This document shows positions 1 to 4,883 of a stretch of DNA of 5,154 nucleotides, in pieces. The stretch is from NCBI GenBank assembly GCA_038325665.1, contig JBBQJF010000373.1:1-5154 (forward strand), given 5' to 3'. This DNA is from CAUJGQ01 sp038325665 (lineage in GTDB: Bacteria; Chloroflexota; Dehalococcoidia; CAUJGQ01). Below the pieces are notes generated by a model that saw nothing but the letters and a program-made list of their open reading frames with translations, was not told the origin of the DNA and did no database searches. A program made the position numbers and the translations under genes. Every line of letters begins with the position of its first letter. The first letter of the stretch is position 1.

Positions 1-1559
1 ACAGGCATGGTGTTGTCCGTGCCCTCGGCAGTCGCTTGCAGCTTCTTGAGCAGGGCGTCTACACGCGCGGGGTCGCGCTCGGCGCGGATCTTGGCGAGCT
101 TCGCCTTCTGGCGGTCGCCGACGCGGGGATCGACCCGCAGGAGGCCCTCGGGCGGCGGTTCTTCTGCCTGGAAGCGGTTCACGCCGACGATCACGCGGTC
201 GCCCGACTCCATCGACATTTGCAGCTTGTAGGACGCCTCCTGGATCTCGCGCTGCTGGAATCCTTGCTCGATCGCGTTGAGCGCCCCACCGAGCGCGTCG
301 ATGCGGGTGAGCAGATCGCGAGAGCGGGCCTCGATGTCGTCGGTCATCTTTTCGATGAAGTAGGAACCGGCGAGCGGGTCGATCGTGTCGGCCACGCCCG
401 ATTCGTAGGCGATGATCTGCTGCGTGCGGAGCGCCACCTGCACCGCGTGTTCGCTGGGCAGCGCGAGCGCCTCGTCCTTCGAGTTGGTATGCAGCGACTG
501 GGTGCCGCCCAGCACCGCCGCCAGTGCCTGGAGAGTGGTTCGAACGATGTTGTTGTCGGGCTGCTGCGCGGTGAGGGTTGCGCCGCCGGTCTGGGTGTGG
601 AAGCGCAGCATCACCGAACGCGGGTCCTTCGCGCCGAAGCGCTCGGTCATGATGCGCGCCCACAGGCGGCGGGCGGCGCGGAACTTCGCCACCTCTTCGA
701 GGAAGTTGTTATGACAGGCGAAGAAGAACGACAACCGCGGCCCGAATTCGTCCACCGTCAGGCCGGCCTTGAGCGCGGCGTCGGTGTAATCGATCGCGTC
801 AGCCAGCGTGAAGGCGACCTCCTGCGGGGCGGTGCAGCCCGCCTCGCGCATGTGGTAACCGGAGATGCTGATCGTGTTCCAGGCGGGCAACTCGTCTTTG
901 CACCAGGAGAACACGTCCGTGATCAGCCGCATCGACGGTCGCGGCGGGAAGATATAGGTGCCGCGGGCGATGTATTCCTTGAGGATGTCGTTCTGAATGG
1001 TGCCGCCGACCTTGCTCATGTCGGCGCCTTGCTTCTTGGCGACTGCCACGTACATCGCCAGCAGGATACTGGCCGTGGCATTGATCGTCATCGAGGTCGT
1101 GACCTTGTCGAGCGGGATACCGTTGAACAGCGTCTCCATATCGAACAACGAGTCGATCGCGACGCCGACCTTGCCGACCTCGCCCTCGGCCATGCTATCG
1201 GTGGAGTCGTAGCCGATCTGGGTGGGCAGGTCGAAGGCGACCGACAGACCGGTCTGACCCTGGTCGAGCAGGTAACGGTAGCGGCGGTTCGACTCCTCGG
1301 CGTCGGCAAAGCCAGCGTACTGGCGCATGGTCCAGTAACGGCCGCGGTACATCGTCGGCTGCACGCCGCGGGTGTAGGGAAACTCACCGGGGTAGCCGAG
1401 TTGATCCTGCTCGTTCCAGCCATTGAGGTCGTCGGCGGAGTACGCCGCCTCGACCGGCATGCCGGAGGTCAACTCGAACGCGGGCTGCCGTTCTTTGGCA
1501 CGGGCGAGACTCTTGGCGAGCGTGGAATCGCGCCATTCCTGCTTGCTGCGACTTGGCAC
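1..1559 (-). CDS. mcmA1: Methylmalonyl-CoA mutase large subunit, catalytic (substrate-binding barrel) domain; 3' end beyond the window
   Basis: Adenosylcobalamin-dependent mutase that interconverts (R)-methylmalonyl-CoA and succinyl-CoA in cytoplasmic propionate/odd-chain/branched amino-acid metabolism. 519 codons are visible, with no stop before the left edge. Family hallmarks on the translated minus strand are TMYRGRYWTMRQYAGF (residues 69-84), GLSVAFDLPTQIGYD (104-118), GTIQNDILKEYIARGTYIFPP (186-206), ISISGYHMREAG (230-241) and, further on, RFHTQTGG and LGGTQSLHTN. Tyr81, Gln189, Arg199, Tyr235 and His236 align, at a constant offset of 8, with Tyr89, Gln197, Arg207, Tyr243 and His244 of the Propionibacterium enzyme. 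Tyr and Arg at the first and third positions indicate methylmalonyl-CoA; isobutyryl-CoA mutase has Phe and Gln there. The start is GTG at 1559, preceded by AAAGGGG and a 7-nt spacer. An in-frame GTG at 1589 is the only earlier option, because a stop lies at 1605-1607. Family comparison suggests that about 30-40 residues of the catalytic domain are missing. Whether a B12-binding domain is fused or encoded separately cannot be seen. Confidence 0.96.
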   Translation of the reverse strand, partial: MPSRSKQEWRDSTLAKSLARAKERQPAFELTSGMPVEAAYSADDLNGWNEQDQLGYPGEFPYTRGVQPTMYRGRYWTMRQYAGFADAEESNRRYRYLLDQGQTGLSVAFDLPTQIGYDSTDSMAEGEVGKVGVAIDSLFDMETLFNGIPLDKVTTSMTINATASILLAMYVAVAKKQGADMSKVGGTIQNDILKEYIARGTYIFPPRPSMRLITDVFSWCKDELPAWNTISISGYHMREAGCTAPQEVAFTLADAIDYTDAALKAGLTVDEFGPRLSFFFACHNNFLEEVAKFRAARRLWARIMTERFGAKDPRSVMLRFHTQTGGATLTAQQPDNNIVRTTLQALAAVLGGTQSLHTNSKDEALALPSEHAVQVALRTQQIIAYESGVADTIDPLAGSYFIEKMTDDIEARSRDLLTRIDALGGALNAIEQGFQQREIQEASYKLQMSMESGDRVIVGVNRFQAEEPPPEGLLRVDPRVGDRQKAKLAKIRAERDPARVDALLKKLQATAEGTDNTMP

Positions 1560-1724
1560 GGTGGCGCCCCTTTCGTTGCTAAGGACCACTCCGCCCCTGG
1601 CTCGTCACCGCTCGTGGTTCCTGCATTCCCAACCACGCGATCCGGGGCGGAGAAACCAAGAAATCCACCAGGCGCGGCGCCACGGGTCAGGCAGCATCAT
1701 TGTTGGCGGCGGGGGACACCGCTC
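1560..1724 (-). promoter_or_regulatory. Structured 5' leader of the mutase gene
   Basis: The distance from the predicted transcription start (about 1724) to the GTG start is roughly 165 nt, long for a simple leader. Read as RNA, CTCCGCCCC (1652-1644) is perfectly complementary to GGGGCGGAG (1597-1589). Inside the enclosed 46 nt, CGTGGTT (1637-1631) pairs with AACCACG (1619-1613) around an 11-nt loop. The six bases CGCCCC at 1649-1644 are also complementary to GGGGCG at 1570-1565, which overlaps the ribosome binding site, so two exclusive pairings are possible. The complementarity is directly visible. A regulatory role is inference, and chance pairing is common in GC-rich DNA. I do not recognise a known riboswitch. 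Confidence 0.4.
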
Positions 1725-1729
1725 GCTTG

Positions 1730-1759
1730 ATCCTAGGCGCGGCTGCCGATAAGTGTCAA
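1730..1759 (-). promoter_or_regulatory. Sigma70-type promoter for the mutase
   Basis: On the minus strand TTGACA (1759-1754) is followed by an 18-bp spacer and TAGGAT (1735-1730). The -35 box is a perfect consensus and the -10 box matches TATAAT at four of six positions. Orientation and position fit transcription of the mutase gene, with a start near 1724. Confidence 0.7.
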
Positions 1760-1986
1760 CGAAACCCCGCGGGCTGGACGTTGCCAGCGCTTCTGTGCAG
1801 CGGGCAGCCCGTGCATCGCCGCGCCCCACCACCGCGCCGTCGGACAGACACCGTGATCGTCATCAGCCCGCTCACGCCCGCTCATCGTCAGGCTCTATCA
1901 TGGCAGCAAGACGAGGCGAATGCCGCCTGCCTGGCGGTCTTCCTCGCGCGTGGAAGCACATATGTCGGGGTTCCGGGTGAGGTACG
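1760..1986. other. Gene-free stretch between the RES toxin stop and the mutase promoter
   Basis: No credible coding region is seen; the short open frames here have no recognisable protein features or ribosome sites. It contains a compact hairpin at 1796-1815 (TGCA-g-CGGG, 3-nt loop, CCCG-TGCA, i.e. 8 bp with one bulged base) and a 5-bp hairpin at 1923-1937 (CCGCC/GGCGG). It also holds an 8-bp direct repeat, CCCGCTCA, at 1867-1874 and 1877-1884. Either hairpin could sit at the end of the toxin-antitoxin transcript, but neither is followed by a U-rich tract on the minus strand, so no terminator is called. Confidence 0.5.
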
Positions 1987-2451
1987 TCACGGGCGGTACA
2001 GTTGAGGCTCGATAAAATTGATGACCTCAATCATCGAACTGGGGCGGAGTTGTTCCGGGAACACGAGCGGAATCTCCCAATCGCGGTCGTGCAGCAGGTC
2101 GTCCTCCTCCAATCCTAGTGCGGCCAGGTCCGTGCAATCCACGATGACCGAGAGCGTGATGTGCAGTTCGCTCACGCGATAGTTATTGAGGCGTTCCAGC
2201 GCGACCGGCTCGATGTTACGGATGAGTTCCGCGATACAAACATCGCGACCAAGCGCCAAATACAGGACGGGCCAGATCGGTCCCTCGGGAAACCGGTCTG
2301 GCCCGCGATTGTAGCGTCCCGTGGTCCGGCGTGAACCCTCGTAACTGGTCGCCCCATACCGCTGACCATGCGCCCGCCAGACCCGTCCCTCGAAGGGGAT
2401 GACCTCACGGCTCGCGATGGCGGTGACGGGGTTCCAGTCTGGTGCGGGCAC
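1987..2451 (-). CDS. RES-domain toxin of an Xre/RES (MbcT/ParT-type) toxin-antitoxin system, apparently internally shortened
   Basis: 154 residues. RES toxins act on NAD+ (degradation, or phosphorolysis in MbcT) or use it for ADP-ribosylation (ParT). Visible family features are VWRAHG (Arg26), TTGRYN (Arg46, Tyr47), WPVLYLA (Tyr64) and CIAELIR (Glu75), equivalent in spacing to Arg27, Arg47, Tyr58 and Glu69 as I recall them in MbcT. LAALGLEEDDLL (109-120) and the C-terminal LVFPEQLRPSSMIEV (129-143) also fit. Between DRDW (122-125) and LVFPEQ only three residues occur. Relatives usually have a further 25-30, including the third conserved residue (Ser, right after the Trp in MbcT) and a hydrophobic VPSA-like strand. 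Nothing suggests a frameshift, so this looks like an in-frame deletion. The start is GTG at 2451. It lies in the same frame as the antitoxin, 12 nt after its TAA, without a visible Shine-Dalgarno, suggesting translational coupling. Family assignment is firm; activity is doubtful. Confidence 0.88.
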   Translation of the reverse strand: MPAPDWNPVTAIASREVIPFEGRVWRAHGQRYGATSYEGSRRTTGRYNRGPDRFPEGPIWPVLYLALGRDVCIAELIRNIEPVALERLNNYRVSELHITLSVIVDCTDLAALGLEEDDLLHDRDWEIPLVFPEQLRPSSMIEVINFIEPQLYRP

Positions 2452-2463
2452 GCCGTGATGGTG

Positions 2464-2838
2464 TTACACGAAATTGCCGGAGTCAAGCGCCTCGACTGCT
2501 GCCTCAACCCGGTCGATACGACCGGCCCGCAAGGCATCAACCGGCTTCAAGCCGCCGAGGTAGCGGCTGTCGGCATGCAACCAGTGGCTGATTGCGTCGT
2601 CGTCGCCGAATGTCGTCCGCAGACGCCCGTGCAACTGCTCCAGAAAAGCCAGCCGCCGGCGGGTCGCGATCTGTGGATACATCCCACGCTGCCATCGTTC
2701 CAACGCACGAGGATCGACATCCAACGCGCGCGCCAGCACGTCATCCGTCACACCAAGCTGTCGCCACGCGTCGAGGACGAGCAGCGGCGACGTGTGCAAG
2801 ATGTAAGCGGTACCGGTGGCTGTTCCCGTGGCGACCAT
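2464..2838 (-). CDS. Xre/MbcA/ParS-type antitoxin (HTH plus DUF2384-like C-terminal domain)
   Basis: 124 residues. This is the cognate antitoxin of the downstream RES toxin, expected to block its active site and repress the operon. Residues 17-70 form the helical, DNA-binding-like half (SPLLVLDAWRQLGVTDDVLA, then ALDVDPRALERWQRGMYP, with a short basic run TRRR at 59-62). Residues 82-121 match the toxin-binding C-terminal domain: AISHWLHADSRYLGGLKPVD, the alternating pattern RAGRIDRVEAAVEALDSG, and a short hydrophobic tail, NFV. The start is ATG at 2838, preceded by GGGAGG with an 8-nt spacer. A longer frame back to 2919 is rejected because it would begin inside the -35 box. Antitoxin-before-toxin order is usual for this family. 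Autoregulation is inferred from the quasi-palindrome over the -10 box. Confidence 0.88.
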   Translation of the reverse strand: MVATGTATGTAYILHTSPLLVLDAWRQLGVTDDVLARALDVDPRALERWQRGMYPQIATRRRLAFLEQLHGRLRTTFGDDDAISHWLHADSRYLGGLKPVDALRAGRIDRVEAAVEALDSGNFV

Positions 2839-2889
2839 GATCCCATCCTCCCGAAAAGCACCCGCGGCGAGGAGTATATATGATACAGC

Positions 2890-2907
2890 GAACATAGATC
2901 GACGTTC
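2890..2907. promoter_or_regulatory. Candidate operator of the toxin-antitoxin operon (quasi-palindrome)
   Basis: The 18-mer GAACATAGATCGACGTTC is symmetric at 7 of 9 base-pair positions around a central GATC, with GAAC/GTTC arms. It covers the -10 box and part of the spacer. A repressor bound here would block polymerase, as expected of an autoregulating Xre-type antitoxin. A second possible recognition feature is GTTGA occurring twice, 10 bp apart on the minus strand, from 2920 to 2906. The symmetry is seen; binding is inferred. Confidence 0.45.
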
Positions 2908-2919
2908 AACATTTGTCAA
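2891..2919 (-). promoter_or_regulatory. Sigma70-type promoter of the toxin-antitoxin operon
   Basis: On the minus strand TTGACA (2919-2914), a 17-bp spacer and TATGTT (2896-2891) give a near-consensus promoter. The expected start is near 2885, leaving a leader of about 46 nt before the antitoxin ATG. The surrounding 100 bp is clearly AT-richer than the genes on either side. Confidence 0.78.
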
Positions 2920-2938
2920 CCAAACTTTGGCGCATTTC

Positions 2939-2985
2939 TATTCGCGGTCGTATGACCCAGCGTTGGTCAGGACATGGCGCGAATA
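2939..2985. repeat. Nested inverted repeat after the DUF2332 gene, possible transcription end
   Basis: An outer perfect 8-bp pair, TATTCGCG (2939-2946) and CGCGAATA (2978-2985), encloses an inner pair, TGACC (2953-2957) and GGTCA (2965-2969), with a 7-nt loop. The outer arm begins at the base after the DUF2332 TAG, and the other end lies 20 bp upstream of the toxin-antitoxin -35 box. On the minus-strand RNA this can fold into a two-tier stem, but no U-tract follows, so a classical intrinsic terminator is not proven. RNA 3'-end protection, a factor-dependent end or a protein site are alternatives. Confidence 0.45.
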
Positions 2986-4071
2986 CTACCCCGGAAAATC
3001 CGGCGGCAGCCACTCCAACCAGCGCCCGTGTGCATCACAACGGGCGAGCAGTTGGTTGGTGACGACACCGCCGGCGAACGAGGTGACGCCCAAGTAGACC
3101 CCGTCCTCGGTGCGACCCTCCAATGAGGGCCAGAATCCACTCCACTCGATTGCCACCCGGTAGAGCGACCGGTGTTCGGCGTACTCGGCAAGGACTGTCG
3201 TGAATCGCGCGCGTGCATCCGGCGAGAATTGATTGGCCGTGTGCGTATGGTAGACTACCGCGGTTGCGTCGGGAGAGATTGAGTCGAGGACGCCCGGGAG
3301 GAGGGCGAGGGCATCGCCGCACAACAACGGTGGCGGGGCTTGGCGGGCGAGCGTCAGCGCCCGCACCAGCATCGCTGCCCGCTCCGTGTGCTCCGGCCAG
3401 ATTAGGGCACGCAACCAGAGCGTGGCGTCAGCGTCGCGCACGTCCACGGGATTGAGGTCGATGCCAACCCGCGACCGAATCTCGGGCATGGCCGCCGGCA
3501 GCGGCGGGGTGGTATCACCATGGAGCATGCACCTCAGTTGGACCGGCGAGGTGATGTCGCCGTACCGCTGTCCGGCGCCGTAGTCGTACCCGTATCGGTC
3601 CCACAACAGGTTCAGGCCGGCACTCGCCCCTACCTCAACGAGTGCCAGCGGCCGTGCGCCCCCGTCCCGCGCGACCCGCGCGAACGCCGGGAACAAGCAG
3701 GCGGAGCGGCGCACCTCGTTGGTTTGCACGAGCCGGGTGGCAAGAAGAGCGCCAATCTCCTCCGCGTGGTTGAGGCGGAACGCGCGGAAGGCAGGGAGCG
3801 GGTCAGCGCCCTCAACGTTCGACCCGCCGCAACTCGGATAGAACGTCGCGAGAGGATGCCGCGTCCCGCCTAGCAGCAGGTAGTGAACCGCCGCCAGGAG
3901 GAGATTCGGGGCAGGCTGCCCCGGCGGCGTCCGCGCGGCGATCGCGAGCAGGCGCGGGTCGGCGGCGATTCCGAGCGCGAGTCGCTCGTACAGCGGCGAC
4001 GAGCCGCGACACTCCTGCTCGGCGAACCGGGTGAACTGCCGCGCGAGGGCCGCGTGTGGTTGAGCGGTCAT
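2986..4071 (-). CDS. DUF2332 family protein, Rossmann/methyltransferase-like
   Basis: 361 residues, a full-length member of the uncharacterised DUF2332 family. Recognisable stretches are LARQFTRFAEQECRGSSPLY (9-28), NLLLAAVHYLLLGG (56-69), HPLATFYPS (72-80) and ATRLVQTNEVRRSA (111-124). LVEVGASAGLNLLWDRYGYD (144-163), RVGIDLNPVDVRD (201-213), CGDALALLP (251-259), VVYHTHTANQF (272-282) and CDAHGRWLEWL (345-355) follow. The E146-x-G-x3-G-x-N154 stretch resembles motif I of SAM-dependent methyltransferases, and the later D/N, GDA and YHTHTANQ strands fit the order of a Rossmann methyltransferase. This is inference: neither substrate nor reaction is established. There is no signal peptide or membrane segment. 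The start is ATG at 4071 with a weak GAGAG 7 nt upstream. It lies 43 bp after tetR and is probably co-transcribed with it. Confidence 0.9.
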   Translation of the reverse strand: MTAQPHAALARQFTRFAEQECRGSSPLYERLALGIAADPRLLAIAARTPPGQPAPNLLLAAVHYLLLGGTRHPLATFYPSCGGSNVEGADPLPAFRAFRLNHAEEIGALLATRLVQTNEVRRSACLFPAFARVARDGGARPLALVEVGASAGLNLLWDRYGYDYGAGQRYGDITSPVQLRCMLHGDTTPPLPAAMPEIRSRVGIDLNPVDVRDADATLWLRALIWPEHTERAAMLVRALTLARQAPPPLLCGDALALLPGVLDSISPDATAVVYHTHTANQFSPDARARFTTVLAEYAEHRSLYRVAIEWSGFWPSLEGRTEDGVYLGVTSFAGGVVTNQLLARCDAHGRWLEWLPPDFPG

Positions 4072-4114
4072 ATCGACACTCTCGCGCCGCGGACACCTGC
4101 CCCACTGCCGGCGC

Positions 4115-4786
4115 CTACTCGGTTCCCGTCCGGCGCAGCGGCTCGCTGGTCTTCTCGCTGGTCTTGGAGACCGAACGGGGTCCGAGATGGATGCCGAGCA
4201 CTCCCGCGATCAGGGTCGGTAGATACGCGGGCGCCGCGCCTTCTTGGCCCGCGCCGGAGCGGCTGAGCAGGCCGTCGCCCAGGGTCAGCAACAGATCGGC
4301 GCAATCCTCGAAGCCAAGTGTCGGCCGGATTACCCCGCCGTCAGAAGCGGCGCGCAGTGCCGTCAGCAGCGCCTCGCGACGGAAGGCCGCGACGGAGGAT
4401 ACACCCTCGCGCACCCGGCTGTTGCGCGACGCGTGCGACCAGAATTCCAGCAACAGCGCCGGCCACAGCGTGTCGTCGCTGCCCGGCCCAAGAAACCCTG
4501 CCACGCCACGCAGCAAGTCGAGTGGTTTGCCCGAGGCATTGGAGCCGGCGTTGCGCAGCGCCTGCTCTTCGGAGCGCGCCCGCGCCCACAACACCTCGAG
4601 GAAGACCTCTTCTTTGGAGTTGAAGTGGAAATAGAACGCGCCCTTGGAGTATCCGGCGGAGCGGACGATCGCGTCCACGGTCGCGCCGGTATAGCCTTCG
4701 TTCGCGAAGACAGTAAAGGCGGCTTCGAGCAGGCGGGCGCGGGTGGCCTGGCGGCGGGCTGCTTGGGTGGTGCGTGCTGGTCGCAT
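4115..4786 (-). CDS. TetR/AcrR family transcriptional regulator
   Basis: 223 residues. An N-terminal TetR DNA-binding domain occupies about residues 12-62: TRARLLEAAFTVFANEGYTG (15-34), then TVDAIVRSAGYSKGAFYFHF (36-55) and NSKEEVF, which together are diagnostic of the family. The remainder, about 65-200, is the variable helical ligand-binding and dimerisation domain, with an aromatic patch at LWPALLLEFWSHA (107-119). The ligand cannot be deduced. The start is ATG at 4786 with GGAG 8 nt upstream. The C-terminal tail carries a duplicated KTSE (208-215) from a perfect 12-bp tandem repeat and then RRTGTE. The upstream gap contains two hyphenated palindromes that could be its own operators. The likely first target beyond itself is the co-directional DUF2332 gene 43 bp downstream. 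Confidence 0.95.
   Translation of the reverse strand: MRPARTTQAARRQATRARLLEAAFTVFANEGYTGATVDAIVRSAGYSKGAFYFHFNSKEEVFLEVLWARARSEEQALRNAGSNASGKPLDLLRGVAGFLGPGSDDTLWPALLLEFWSHASRNSRVREGVSSVAAFRREALLTALRAASDGGVIRPTLGFEDCADLLLTLGDGLLSRSGAGQEGAAPAYLPTLIAGVLGIHLGPRSVSKTSEKTSEPLRRTGTE
4142..4165. repeat. Perfect 12-bp tandem duplication inside tetR
   Basis: CTCGCTGGTCTT occurs at 4142-4153 and again at 4154-4165 with no difference. On the coding strand it adds a second Lys-Thr-Ser-Glu near the C-terminus of the regulator, so the frame is kept. Identical copies suggest a recent slippage event or a site that varies between strains. Confidence 0.9.
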
Positions 4787-4801
4787 GATGACGGCTCCTT
4801 C

Positions 4802-4820
4802 GCGGACCTAGCTTGTCCGC
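4802..4820. promoter_or_regulatory. Inverted repeat upstream of tetR (candidate operator)
   Basis: GCGGAC (4802-4807) and GTCCGC (4815-4820) form a perfect 6-bp hyphenated palindrome with a 7-bp centre. It sits directly upstream of the tetR Shine-Dalgarno. Size and position suit a TetR-dimer site, or a leader hairpin in the tetR mRNA. Confidence 0.35.
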
Positions 4821-4827
4821 ACCTGCC

Positions 4828-4847
4828 AGACGCGAGAACCCGCGTCT
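4828..4847. promoter_or_regulatory. Inverted repeat in the HD-GYP/tetR gap (candidate operator or terminator stem)
   Basis: AGACGCG (4828-4834) and CGCGTCT (4841-4847) are exact reverse complements around a 6-bp centre. It lies 25 bp past the HD-GYP stop codon and 38 bp before the tetR start. No U-tract follows on the minus strand, which favours an operator over an intrinsic terminator. No convincing -35/-10 pair is seen in this gap, so tetR may also be read through from the HD-GYP gene. Confidence 0.4.
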
Positions 4848-4867
4848 ATTCGTACTATCGTCACAAC

Positions 4868-4883
4868 GTGGCTAGGCAGCCAC
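4868..4883. repeat. Short hairpin overlapping the HD-GYP stop codon
   Basis: GTGGCT (4868-4873) and AGCCAC (4878-4883) form a perfect 6-bp stem with a 4-base loop. On the minus-strand transcript the stem includes the last Val-Ala codons and part of the TAG stop. It could protect the mRNA end or pause polymerase; no U-tract is present. It may simply be coincidental. Confidence 0.3.

Noticed and set aside
1560..1724. Cobalamin riboswitch in the mutase leader
   Set aside because: GGGAA and a later GCCA-like string occur, but the B12-box and the conserved core order are not there.
36..1730. A 564-codon open frame on the plus strand opposite the mutase gene
   Set aside because: Its translation has no recognisable domain, and the opposite strand encodes a textbook mutase. 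Long antisense open frames are common in GC-rich genes with strong third-position bias.
1867..1884. CRISPR-like or longer repeat array
   Set aside because: Only two 8-bp copies, 10 bp apart, with no further units or spacers.
1923..1937. Intrinsic terminator for the toxin-antitoxin operon
   Set aside because: The stem is only 5 bp, and no U-run follows on the minus-strand transcript.
1700..2005. Possible small plus-strand protein in the gene-free stretch
   Set aside because: No ribosome site or recognisable sequence; Arg/Pro/Ala-rich composition is typical of random GC-rich frames.
2839..2919. N-terminal extension of the antitoxin to an ATG at 2919
   Set aside because: The extension would start within the -35 box, and the strong GGGAGG site favours the ATG at 2838.
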